A stretch of DNA of 41,224 nt from assembly GCA_944358445.1 (NCBI GenBank), contig CALVRC010000014.1:1-41224 (forward strand). Direction: 5' to 3'. Positions within the stretch are counted from its first letter, which is position 1, and each line of letters begins with the position of its first letter. The notes beneath the pieces are model-generated. The model was not told where the DNA came from. It saw nothing but the letters and a program-made list of their open reading frames with translations, and ran no database searches. The stretch comes from an uncultured Bacilli bacterium. GTDB taxonomy: Bacteria; Bacillota_I; Bacilli_A; RF39; UBA660. The position numbers were made by a program, and so were the translations under genes. This document shows, piece by piece, positions 34,546-41,224 of this stretch.

Positions 34546-35364
34546 TTATTTTTTTATTTTATTAATAATTATTTTTACTACATCAATAAATGCTGGTATA
34601 ACAGTAAATACATAAAGTATATATAATACTACTTTCGTTCCGTTTTTTTGTTTTTGAATTTTGTTTAATAATAAATTGCCATCTTTATGTTTAAATGCTT
34701 GATAAAATGCGACTATTAAACATACAATCCATAATATACCAAATGTTGTTGAATCACTATCATTTGTTCCTCTTTCTATTATTTCTGTAGTGGCTTCTTT
34801 TGTAATGGTTTCGTTTTTCTTTTCTCTACTAATTTCTTTTCCATCTCTATCTACTATAACTAAATAAGTAACTTCTTTTTCGCCATTAATTCCTTTAGTT
34901 TTTGTTTTTTCTTCTCCCTTAGTCATGTCTGTATTATCTACATATTTTATTGAATACTTGATTTCTTCTGTCTCTGTAATTTCTTTTTCATACCTACAAG
35001 AATTATCATTGGTATTTGCAGAGGAATTATAGTTTTTAGCACTCTGATCTGTGCATCCTAGGACTTTTGCTATACAACTACCATCATCTTTGTTTGCACT
35101 TGGATTATAATTTATAGCATTTTTGTCGGTACATCCATATGTATAACTTGGAGTATAAGTTTGTCTTGAAGATGTGGAGCTTGAGCTACTAGTTTCTCCA
35201 CTACATGTACAACTCGGACTAGTAGTACCATCATTACATACTTGATAGCCGTTACGACAAACACCTGAAACACCACCATGCCATGAGCAACATCCTTTTT
35301 GAGCATAAACATTTAATGGCATTAAAAATATTATTAATAAAATACATCCTACTACTTTTTTCAT
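34546..35364 (-). CDS. Exported protein with CCSWHGGV, GCTD repeats and G5-like domain
   Basis: 272 aa. Signal peptide (VVGCILLIIFLMPLNVYA); a Cys-rich CCSWHGGVSGVC...GYQVCNDGTTSPSC motif as found beside DNA-entry and surface proteins; a Ser/Thr linker; two repeats GCTDKNAINYNPSANKDDGSC and GCTDQSAKNYNSSANTNDNSC; a G5-like strand-rich stretch (about 128-193, EEIKYSIKYVDNTDMTKGEEKTKTKGINGEKEVTYLVIVDRDGKEI); then two C-terminal hydrophobic segments. It is probably membrane-bound with most of the chain outside. RBS AGGTGGGAG. Leader contains a strong hairpin. Confidence 0.8.
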   Translation of the reverse strand: MKKVVGCILLIIFLMPLNVYAQKGCCSWHGGVSGVCRNGYQVCNDGTTSPSCTCSGETSSSSSTSSRQTYTPSYTYGCTDKNAINYNPSANKDDGSCIAKVLGCTDQSAKNYNSSANTNDNSCRYEKEITETEEIKYSIKYVDNTDMTKGEEKTKTKGINGEKEVTYLVIVDRDGKEISREKKNETITKEATTEIIERGTNDSDSTTFGILWIVCLIVAFYQAFKHKDGNLLLNKIQKQKNGTKVVLYILYVFTVIPAFIDVVKIIINKIKK

Positions 35365-35382
35365 ACTTCTCCCACCTCAAAC

Positions 35383-35442
35383 AAAAAGGCTAGTACAAAA
35401 CTATAAAGTCTGTACTAGCCCTTTACTGCTTTTATTATAACA
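35383..35442 (-). promoter_or_regulatory. Promoter with an immediate terminator-like leader hairpin
   Basis: Extended -10 TGTTATAAT lies at 35434-35442 (minus). The transcript would begin a few bases on and run straight into GGCTAGTACA (35388-35397 complement) pairing with TGTACTAGCC (35411-35420), ten perfect pairs, then TTTTTG. The RBS follows within about 10 bases. Either this is an attenuator of the 34546 gene or the terminator of the gene at 35546, with the -10 match a coincidence. Confidence 0.55.
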
Positions 35443-35545
35443 CAATTTTAAGGGTTGCTGTTAAATAAAAGTAATTTTTTTACTAATGACCTATTATATG
35501 TAATAATTTTTAAATATTTTGATAACTTTTTTATTGTTGATGTTT

Positions 35546-36415
35546 TTAATGCTTTTTAAATAATCTTTTTTTACTTTTATAATAATGGCTATTATTAATG
35601 TATCTCTTTTTATTTTTGATTGAGATAATTATGATGATTAAAATGATTGGTGAAGCTAAAATTAATATTCCTATAATTGTTCCAATTATGTCTGATAAGA
35701 CAAAACTTTTATGATAGTTTATATAATATTCTTGAGTGTTTCCGCTTTCAGCTTTAGAAATTATAGTAATGGTGTTATCACCAGCTTTTAAATTATCATT
35801 ACCCTTAATAGTTATTTTTGCGGTTTCATCTTCTGGAGTTATTTTTATGTTTAATGTTTTTTTATTGGATGTTATGAATAAATCATTTATTTTATTATCT
35901 TTAAATTTATATTCTTTCCCATCTATAGTTATTTTTTTTATGTTATTGTTGGTACTTAATACTTTTTGTCTAATAATATTTAGTTCATAGGTTTTAGTTA
36001 AGCCAGCAGATCCAGTAATTTTTATAGAAATTACGTTATTTCCAATTTCTAATTTTTTATTTTGCTCATATTCGATTTTTGCGCCTTGATAATTTGGCGT
36101 GGCTACTATGTTAGCTGTTTCATCATATGTTGTAAATTCCATTTTATCAGATACAGTGATGTTGTTTCCATTTACTGTTAGTGTTTTTAAAGTTGGATCA
36201 TTAGATGGTGTGCATGGGTATGTATTAATAGGGTCACCGGTTGCTATATACTGTCCATTTTGCTGTATGGCTTGGTGCCAATGATTATTATGTATACCAT
36301 AGGTTACACCAAAACATTCTCTTGGACTATATACTACTCCTTCATCGGCTTGAACTAGATTTATTGATAAGAATGATAAAAATATCATTAAAAAGATATA
36401 ACTAAATTTTTTCAT
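35546..36415 (-). CDS. Exported protein with HNNHWH motif and cadherin-like domains
   Basis: 289 aa. Signal peptide (YIFLMIFLSFLSINLVQA), a Cys/His segment CFGVTYGIHNNHWHQAIQ...YPC recalling YHYH-type domains, then two beta-sandwich units of the cadherin-like type (LKTLTVNGNNITVSDKMEF...TYELNIIR and IKKITIDGKEYKF...EYYINYH), a C-terminal TM segment and a strongly basic tail. It is a type I membrane surface protein. The frame opens at 36430; ATG 36415 gives the standard MKK signal start, with only a weak GGTGG RBS. Its partner may be the G5 protein downstream. Confidence 0.78.
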   Translation of the reverse strand: MKKFSYIFLMIFLSFLSINLVQADEGVVYSPRECFGVTYGIHNNHWHQAIQQNGQYIATGDPINTYPCTPSNDPTLKTLTVNGNNITVSDKMEFTTYDETANIVATPNYQGAKIEYEQNKKLEIGNNVISIKITGSAGLTKTYELNIIRQKVLSTNNNIKKITIDGKEYKFKDNKINDLFITSNKKTLNIKITPEDETAKITIKGNDNLKAGDNTITIISKAESGNTQEYYINYHKSFVLSDIIGTIIGILILASPIILIIIIISIKNKKRYINNSHYYKSKKRLFKKH

Positions 36416-36514
36416 TATACCACCATCCACTTCACTTTTGGGCTTTTAAAAACTAAACTATATTATAGTATACAACAACTTAAATTTAATATCAAAAAAA
36501 ATTATTATTTTTAT

Positions 36515-36540
36515 AAAAAAATGAGCTTTGAACTCATTTT
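36515..36540 (-). terminator. metK terminator
   Basis: AATGAG / CTCATT stem followed by a T-run on the minus strand, overlapping the metK stop. Confidence 0.75.
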
Positions 36541-37562
36541 TAGTTTGTAAAATGTCCATATTTTGCTTTATCTTCATAACACATATTATATAGATTTAAA
36601 TCTTTAATTATGTTTTTTGGGGTGCATTCTTCATATAGTTTTTCTGGAACTTCTATATTTCCATCATTACTATCAATGTATATGGCAAGTGGTTTTTCTA
36701 GGCCAATAGCATAACTAATTTGTACTTGGCACCATTTTAAGTTATATTTTTGAAGATATTCTTTAGCTATTTCTCTAGCTTTATAAGCGGCACTTCTATC
36801 TACTTTACTCGGGTCTTTTCCACTAAATGCCCCACCACCTACTTTCGCAAAGGAATGATAGCTATCGACAACTACTTTTCTTCCAGTAAGTCCAGCATCT
36901 CCATCAAAACCACCGATGTAAAACCTACCTGTTGGATTGATTAAAAAGTTTTCTATTTCTATATTGTACTTTTTACATATATTGATACATTCTTCTTTTA
37001 TTAAATTATCAGTGTAATCTCGGTGCTTTTCATCATTTTGGTATGAGATTGTAAAATATTTTATTTTTTGAAGTTTCATTTCATCGCTATAATAACCTGT
37101 TATTTGAGCTTTGCCATCTGGTTTTAAATATGGGCATTCTTTTCTTTTATTATCATACCATTTACTAAGGGTTTGCAAGATAACCATAGCTGTTGGTAAC
37201 ATTTCTTCTGTGTCATTGCAGGCATAACCAAACATCATACCTTGGTCGCCGGCTCCTCCGACTTCGTCATTAGTACCTAATGCAATATCAGGGCTTTGAA
37301 TGCCTAAGTTGTTTATTATTTCATAATTTGTGTCATAGCCAATGTCGGTTAATACTCTGTTAACTATATCTTTTATGCTTATACTTGCTTTTGAGGTTAC
37401 TTCACCGGTAATAAAAATCTTACCTTTTCCTCCCATAACCTCAATACCACATCTTGAATGTGGGTCTTCTTTTAAATATGCATCTAATAATGCATCACTT
37501 ATTTGGTCACAGACTTTATCTGGATGACCACGAAATACAATTTCGTTTGAATATAATTTCAT
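36540..37562 (-). CDS. metK: S-adenosylmethionine synthetase
   Basis: Makes SAM from methionine and ATP; cytoplasmic tetramer or dimer. Seen: SNEIVFRGHPDKVCDQISDA (N-terminal ATP site), GAGDQGMMFGYA, TGRFYIGGFDGDAGLTGRKVVVDSYHSF and KVGGGAFSGKDPSKVDRSAAY. 340 aa, below the usual 380-400, so surface loops are shortened; the catalytic motifs are intact. The open frame reaches 37604, inside the riboswitch terminator; ATG 37562 follows GAGAGGGAGG and starts MKLYSNE. Controlled by the SAM riboswitch upstream. Confidence 0.95.
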   Translation of the reverse strand: MKLYSNEIVFRGHPDKVCDQISDALLDAYLKEDPHSRCGIEVMGGKGKIFITGEVTSKASISIKDIVNRVLTDIGYDTNYEIINNLGIQSPDIALGTNDEVGGAGDQGMMFGYACNDTEEMLPTAMVILQTLSKWYDNKRKECPYLKPDGKAQITGYYSDEMKLQKIKYFTISYQNDEKHRDYTDNLIKEECINICKKYNIEIENFLINPTGRFYIGGFDGDAGLTGRKVVVDSYHSFAKVGGGAFSGKDPSKVDRSAAYKAREIAKEYLQKYNLKWCQVQISYAIGLEKPLAIYIDSNDGNIEVPEKLYEECTPKNIIKDLNLYNMCYEDKAKYGHFTN

Positions 37563-37590
37563 AATACCTCCCTCTCTAATGAAACAGAAT

Positions 37591-37707
37591 AAAGAAAAAA
37601 ACAAGCGAGGAACTTGTTTTCTAGTTCCTTATCGTCCGGCTTTAGCACCTAACTTAATAGGTTGCTGTGATATCATAGGGCCAGTCCCTCCATCACTCTT
37701 TATAAGG
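37591..37707 (-). promoter_or_regulatory. SAM-I (S-box) riboswitch with terminator
   Basis: The aptamer (37627-37707) has P1 CCTTAT/ATAAGG, AAAGAG, the GATGGAGGGACTGGCCC core with the kink-turn, CAGCAACC, the P3 stem ACCTA/TAGGT and GCCGGAC. The terminator (37598-37620) is AAAACAAG-TTCCTCG-CTTGTTTT with a T-run. GGAACT just before it can pair with AGTTCC in the terminator 5' side and loop, a likely antiterminator element. High SAM should switch metK off. Confidence 0.95.
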
Positions 37708-37756
37708 TTTCATTACATATATATTATATCATTTACTTTTGTTTTTGTAACTACAT

Positions 37757-38743
37757 TTATTCTTTTTCACTTAAATACTTTTTTAATAGAAATGTAAGAA
37801 AGTATGGAAATGTATAAAATTTACCATTAAATCCAATATTTTTATTACATAATTTTATTCCATATTTTATATCTTTATATTTACCATTTATCATATTATT
37901 TAGTGAAATAGTACTGCCATCTGTTGCTTTAACTTCTATTGGAACGAGGCTATTTTTATCTCTTAATAGAAAATCCATTTCTAAAGTGCCTTTTTTATTT
38001 TTATAAAAATATAGTGAATAACCAGATTTAACTAGCATGTCAGCAACTATGTTTTCATAAATTGCACCTTTATATGTATTGAAATTTTTATTATTTCTAA
38101 GATCTTCTTGAACCTCATCATCTAGACTACCTATTAATAGACCTGTATCTTTAAAATAAATTCGATAGTTATCTTGATTATAATTACCTTTTAGAGGTAA
38201 AGAAGGGGGTTCTAGACAATATGATATATTAATAATTCCTGCATTGTTGAGCCATTCAATTACTCCAAAATATTCTTTATTTCTGGCTCCTTGTTTTATT
38301 TTAGATATTTGGAATTTTTTATTTTCATTTCCTAAAAACACAGGGATTTTTCTATAAACATTTAATATTTTTCCTTGGTCTAGGCCATGAGCATATTTTG
38401 TGATATCTTCTTCATAATCTAATATAATTTGTTTTTGCATATTTAATATACCACTATAATTATTATTTTTGATAAATGTTCGAACAATAGCGGGCATACC
38501 ATCAACAATTAAATATTCAGGAAAGTTGTTTAACATAACTTTAAATTCTAGTTCAGAAAGTGGAGTGCATGTTTTCATATGATTATATAGATTATCAATT
38601 TGATTTTGTTTATAACCTTTAGCCCATAAGAATTCCTCAAAATCCATAGAATACATTTCGTAATCTTGTTTATTTCCAACACTGTTTGATTCTATTTCGT
38701 TATAATTTATTCCCATTAATGATCCAGAACATATGACGTCATA
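37757..38743 (-). pseudogene. 5'-truncated AAA / DUF4143 ATPase
   Basis: The C-terminal two thirds of an AAA_14-DUF4143 protein. From ATG 38716 it reads MGINYNEIESNSVGNKQDYEMYSMDFEEFLWAKGY, which in full-length members follows the GS(L)L segment after Walker B. In the same frame upstream the codons read DVICSGSL, still family-like, until TGA at 38744-38746. Walker A and B are therefore missing. The DUF4143 nuclease-like part is complete (YKGAIYENIVADML...EMDFLLRD...PIEVKA). A product from 38716 is possible but would lack ATPase function. Confidence 0.8.
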
Positions 38744-38787
38744 TCACAAAATTCCAGTGTTTTTAATGCTGAAAATCACAAAATTCC
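38731..38787. repeat. Palindrome and 13-bp direct repeats at the truncation point
   Basis: ATATGACGTCATAT (38731-38744) is a perfect palindrome. ATCACAAAATTCC occurs at 38743-38755 and 38775-38787, 32 bp apart. The homology of the truncated ATPase ends exactly where the first repeat begins. Confidence 0.7.
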
Positions 38788-38833
38788 GACATTTTTTTGA
38801 TTATTTTTCACATTTGTCCTTTGTGCAGAATAA

Positions 38834-38865
38834 AAAGTGGAATCTTTTAATCCAAATTCTACTTT
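38834..38865 (-). terminator. Terminator of the ORF at 38864
   Basis: Minus-strand AAAGTAGAAT and ATTCCACTTT (one G-T pair), then TTATTC; overlaps the ORF stop. Confidence 0.6.
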
Positions 38866-39115
38866 AAAACAGATCATCATATATGTCATTATCATATTCT
38901 TCTAAATTATCAAGCCATATTTCCATGTTATCTTTGATTATCGAGCAAAGAAAATCATAGTTTTCTTTTGGTATGTAATTTAATTCACTCATACATTTAT
39001 AAAATTTCTTTATACTGGCAGCGTTTTCTTTTATAGATGTTTTTGAAGACCATAGGCATTTGCGAATGAACCAATCGCCTAAATACATATTTATTTCTGA
39101 TACTCCATCTTCCAT
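38864..39115 (-). CDS. Short ORF, probable C-terminal fragment of a larger protein
   Basis: 83 codons: EINMYLGDWFIRKCLWSSKTSIKENAASIKKFYKCMSELNYI and an acidic end YDNDIYDDLF. The sequence looks like the C-terminal helical end of a larger protein; I cannot name the family. In frame upstream the reading continues as GRCPPHDIIK through the hairpin cluster without a start or clear RBS, so it may be a remnant whose 5' part was displaced by the IS91-like element. Confidence 0.45.
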   Translation of the reverse strand: MEDGVSEINMYLGDWFIRKCLWSSKTSIKENAASIKKFYKCMSELNYIPKENYDFLCSIIKDNMEIWLDNLEEYDNDIYDDLF

Positions 39116-39132
39116 TTTTATGATATCATGCG

Positions 39133-39198
39133 GCGGACAACGTCCGCAACCTAAAAAAATGACAAAATAAATTTTGTCATACGTCCCCTAAAGGGGAC
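39133..39198. repeat. Three tandem hairpins before the IS91-like transposase
   Basis: Hairpin 1: GCGGAC-AAC-GTCCGC (39133-39147). Hairpin 2: ATGACAAAAT-AA-ATTTTGTCAT (39159-39180). Hairpin 3: GTCCCC-TAAA-GGGGAC (39183-39198), followed by ATTTTTG. All are perfect. Hairpin 3 plus its T-run is also a plus-strand terminator shielding the transposase from read-through. Subterminal hairpins are a hallmark of elements moved by HUH enzymes. Confidence 0.8.
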
Positions 39199-39206
39199 AT
39201 TTTTGT

Positions 39207-39212
39207 TATAAT
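39207..39212 (+). promoter_or_regulatory. Transposase -10 box
   Basis: Consensus TATAAT about 95 bp before the transposase start and directly after hairpin 3. No good -35 is visible; the position would be inside hairpin 3. Confidence 0.4.
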
Positions 39213-39307
39213 TAAGGTATGAAACATGTAGACATAGTTAATTTTAATTCATGGGCTAAAAGCATATAACTGATGATAATAAATTTGATAAGGATGGATT
39301 TATTATT

Positions 39308-40465
39308 ATGGAAAATAATAATAATTTTAAATTCACTGGTGTTATTGCTAGAATTTTTGAAGATCATTGGGACAATTATTATAGTAAATATAAAGTCACT
39401 ATAGATAAAACAAGGCCTAATGCTAATAAAGAAGTCAATAAAATTATTTCTTGTTCTAATCATAAATTAGGAGCTACCGTTTATTGTTGTCAGGATTGTG
39501 GAGAAGTAATCTTTTCTCACCACACTTGTAAGGGCAAACTATGTTCTTCTTGTGGTATTAAAACTCACAAAATTAGAACTGAAAATATTTTAGAAAAATG
39601 TGTGAACGTTAAACATAGGCATATTACCTTTACTATTCCAGATGTTTTATGTCCTTGGTTTTTTCATAATCTAAATGACACCAGTTTATTATTTGAAGCC
39701 GTTAGTGATACTTTATACTCTATTGTTAATGGTAAAGTCAAAAAGAAGAAAATTAGAAAATATAATTTAAAATATACTCCTGGCTTCTTTGCTTTTCTTC
39801 ATACTTTTGGTAGACCTTTAAATTTTAATACTCATATTCATGTTATTATTGCTGAATGTGTTTTTAACAAATTTAAAAATTATAAAAAATATGATTATTT
39901 TAATTATAATGCTTTATCTAAAAGATTTATGAAAATTTTGCTTGATAAAATGGAAAAACATTTTGGTAAACAAAAGTTTTCTAAAACTAAAAATATTATG
40001 TATCTAAAATACAAAAATGGTTTTTATGTAAATAATAGATTAGAAGATGATGGTTACAAGTTCAAATCAATAGAAGATTTAATTCGTTATCTTACTAGAT
40101 ACTGTTCTAGACCAGCCATGGCAGAAACTAGAATTATTAATTATGATGGCGAAAATGTTACTTTCTTTTATAGAGACCACAAAGAAGAAAAATATCACGA
40201 ACAGACTGTTTCTGCTTTTGAATTTATTACTAAATTATTATGTCATCTATTACCTACTGGTTTTAAATCTATTAGAAGTTATGGTTTTTATAACAAATCA
40301 AATAAATTATGTGATAATATTAAATATGTTATTTCTAAAGAAAAAATTAAATTTAAAAGGCAGTTGCTTAAATGGAAAAATCTCATTTTAACTTCATTTA
40401 ATCGTATACCCATTATTTGTCCCAAATGTAATCAAATAATGGAGCCTTTATTTGAAGTCTCGTGA
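39308..40465 (+). CDS. IS91-family HUH transposase
   Basis: 385 aa. N-terminal zinc-binding domain with CCQDCG...CKGKLCSSCG (about 60-82), then the ITFTIPD motif. The catalytic HUH motif is His176-Ile-His178 in HTFGRPLNFNTHIHVI. The tyrosine motif is IRYLTRYCSRPAMAETRI with Tyr261 and Tyr265 spaced as in Y2 enzymes of this family. The enzyme nicks single-stranded DNA and moves by a rolling-circle route. RBS AAGGATGG. Reading frame is full length, so the element could be active. The C-terminal CPKCNQIM adds another half zinc ribbon. Confidence 0.92.
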   Translation: MENNNNFKFTGVIARIFEDHWDNYYSKYKVTIDKTRPNANKEVNKIISCSNHKLGATVYCCQDCGEVIFSHHTCKGKLCSSCGIKTHKIRTENILEKCVNVKHRHITFTIPDVLCPWFFHNLNDTSLLFEAVSDTLYSIVNGKVKKKKIRKYNLKYTPGFFAFLHTFGRPLNFNTHIHVIIAECVFNKFKNYKKYDYFNYNALSKRFMKILLDKMEKHFGKQKFSKTKNIMYLKYKNGFYVNNRLEDDGYKFKSIEDLIRYLTRYCSRPAMAETRIINYDGENVTFFYRDHKEEKYHEQTVSAFEFITKLLCHLLPTGFKSIRSYGFYNKSNKLCDNIKYVISKEKIKFKRQLLKWKNLILTSFNRIPIICPKCNQIMEPLFEVS

Positions 40466-40480
40466 AGGAGTGATTAGTAT

Positions 40481-40693
40481 ATGAGTTCTATGTTAAGAAA
40501 AATTAACAAAAAACAAAACTTAAACTTTTCTATGGGTATTAAATTTTTATGCCCTAAATGTGGAAACACAAAACTAATTCCACAAAGTACATTTCAAAAA
40601 ATGAATAATGAAACTTTTAAAAACAATCCTATTTTTCTATGCGATAAATGTAAAATTAAAATGAAACCTATTACTGTTGAAGTTGATTATTAA
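40481..40693 (+). CDS. Zinc-ribbon ORF downstream of the transposase
   Basis: 70 aa: FLCPKCGNTKLIPQSTF...FLCDKCKIKMKPITVEVDY, a four-Cys zinc ribbon. RBS AAGGAG, 15 bp after the transposase stop, so the two are co-transcribed. It may be an accessory protein of the element. No catalytic domain. Confidence 0.75.
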   Translation: MSSMLRKINKKQNLNFSMGIKFLCPKCGNTKLIPQSTFQKMNNETFKNNPIFLCDKCKIKMKPITVEVDY

Positions 40694-40770
40694 AAACAAT
40701 ATATTCTTAATTTTTAACGGATTTAATTGCCGTCTTTTTCAGTGTATTTATTACAACCACGCCTTTTTTA

Positions 40771-40791
40771 CTTTTGCAAAGCAAATTCCTA
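40771..40791. repeat. Copy 2 of the window-edge sequence
   Basis: Matches 57-77 at all but one position and is likewise followed by an A-run and a hairpin (CAGAAG-TAAAT-CTTCTG, 40805-40821). Confidence 0.6.
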
Positions 40792-40862
40792 GTATATGAA
40801 AAAACAGAAGTAAATCTTCTGCTTCTTCACCGGCAAATAAGCCAACAAACTATAACCATATA

Positions 40863-41050
40863 ACTTAATGTACGGGAATTAAGTCGCGAAAAGACTCATT
40901 CACGTGCACTTTTTCGCATGGAATAATTTCCATTGCAGTTAATAATATATCAAATTTTTTACTTTTTTTCAACAAAAACATTACCTTTTATACAAAAATA
41001 CGGGCATTAAGTCATTAAATTAATTTATAATCTATCTGCGTGCATTAAGT
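40863..41050. repeat. Three copies of a 13-bp ATTAAGT motif
   Basis: ACGGGAATTAAGT (40872-40884), ACGGGCATTAAGT (41000-41012) and GCGTGCATTAAGT (41038-41050). The first also forms an inverted repeat with ACTTAAT at 40863-40869. The last two are 38 bp apart. Confidence 0.6.
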
Positions 41051-41172
41051 ATTAAATTTAATCATTATATGGCGCTTCGACTGTCATTTATCATGGGCGA
41101 TGAAGGTCATCTTTTAAAAATATAAGATAAAAATCGATTCCTTGTAGTGTATGTTAGCTCTGTTTGAGGAGG

Positions 41173-41210
41173 ATTGCAAGTTATTTTTGCAATATCTTTT
41201 TTAATTTTTT
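41173..41210 (+). terminator. Terminator at the right edge
   Basis: ATTGCAA (41173-41179) / TTGCAAT (41187-41193), then ATCTTTTTTAATTTTTT. No ORF lies upstream on the plus strand for about 480 bp, so it would end either the transposase transcript or a non-coding RNA. Confidence 0.6.
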
Positions 41211-41224
41211 ATTCAAATACAAAT

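Larger units (their letters stand above)
39133..40793 (+). mobile_element. IS91-like element (ends not defined)
   Basis: Extent inferred: hairpin cluster, HUH transposase and zinc-ribbon ORF. No inverted terminal repeats or target duplication are expected in this family, so the ends cannot be fixed from one copy. The shared edge sequence at 40771-40791 is a possible right limit. Confidence 0.5.
40694..41172. other. Non-coding structured region
   Basis: No gene seen. It holds a weak ACGG/CCGT hairpin with CTTTTTC (40717-40740), repeat copy 2, hairpin CAGAAG-TAAAT-CTTCTG (40805-40821), GCGAAAA/TTTTCGC (40887-40918), ATGGAA/TTCCAT and a CTTCG...GATGAAG structure (about 41076-41105). Confidence 0.5.

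Noticed and set aside
34546..36415. LPXTG substrates for the sortase
   Set aside because: Both exported proteins end in TM segments without an LPXTG-type motif.
37579..37797. 72-codon plus frame upstream of metK
   Set aside because: It runs through the SAM riboswitch and its terminator; composition is explained by the RNA structure.
38743..38787. CRISPR-like direct repeats
   Set aside because: Only two 13-bp copies 32 bp apart; no array and no cas genes.
39212..39463. 83-codon minus frame over the transposase start
   Set aside because: Opposite-strand shadow of the transposase, without RBS.
1..41224. Mollicute-type code with UGA as Trp
   Set aside because: Several genes end in UGA (for example the transposase and the ORF at 21425) and Trp residues are UGG, so the standard code applies.

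Overview
The window is AT-rich DNA from a low-GC Gram-positive bacterium (Firmicutes/Bacillota). I cannot fix the genus. The class evidence is a SecA with a C-terminal SEC-C zinc tail, a long-form ribosome hibernation factor, a CIRCE operator on a clpB-like gene, a SAM-I riboswitch on metK, AddAB, a sortase and an agr quorum-sensing locus. UGA is a stop codon and Trp is read from UGG, so the code is standard. Ribosome binding sites are strong and AGGAGG-like. Most genes are on the minus strand. Gaps are short, and many stop codons sit inside the stem of their own terminator. I saw no tRNA, rRNA or CRISPR array.

Layout. 1-252: non-coding edge with repeats and hairpins. 275-3769: secA, hpf and a cold-shock gene, each a separate unit. 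3838-6995: an agr system in which agrB-agrD (plus) face agrA-agrC (minus) and meet in one shared terminator; the predicted signal peptide has a CPSWW thiolactone core. 7054-10264: a lipoprotein and a P-type Ca2+ ATPase. 10337-13124: a transposase-type HTH protein, a small UvrD-like helicase and a zinc-ribbon membrane protein. 13212-16890: an asnB / membrane protein / murE operon that suggests amidation of meso-diaminopimelate in peptidoglycan. 16977-19660: a double-RDD membrane protein and two paralogous secreted GH73-like muralytic enzymes with matching promoters. 19854-22217: a double-HTH regulator, a frameshifted exported protein, a 56-aa ORF and a sortase whose catalytic Arg appears to be Gln. 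22277-24480: CIRCE-controlled clpB without its N-domain. 24499-27851: an operon of one SPFH/virion-core-like protein and three Tim44-like zinc-ribbon proteins. 27923-34474: an unknown protein, a DUF1003 protein and compact AddA/AddB. 34546-36415: two cell-surface proteins. 36540-37707: metK with its SAM riboswitch. 37757-41224: accessory DNA with a 5'-truncated AAA/DUF4143 gene, an orphan short ORF, an IS91-like HUH transposase preceded by three tandem hairpins, a zinc-ribbon ORF and about 530 bp of structured non-coding sequence.

How it fits together. Envelope biology dominates: murE/asnB, two muralytic enzymes, sortase, several zinc-ribbon membrane proteins, the SPFH/Tim44 operon and the exported proteins. 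Stress and growth-phase functions (HPF, CSP, ClpB, agr) lie among them. The best candidates for something little described are the SPFH plus triple Tim44-like operon, the agr locus with its new peptide, and the asnB-membrane-murE operon.
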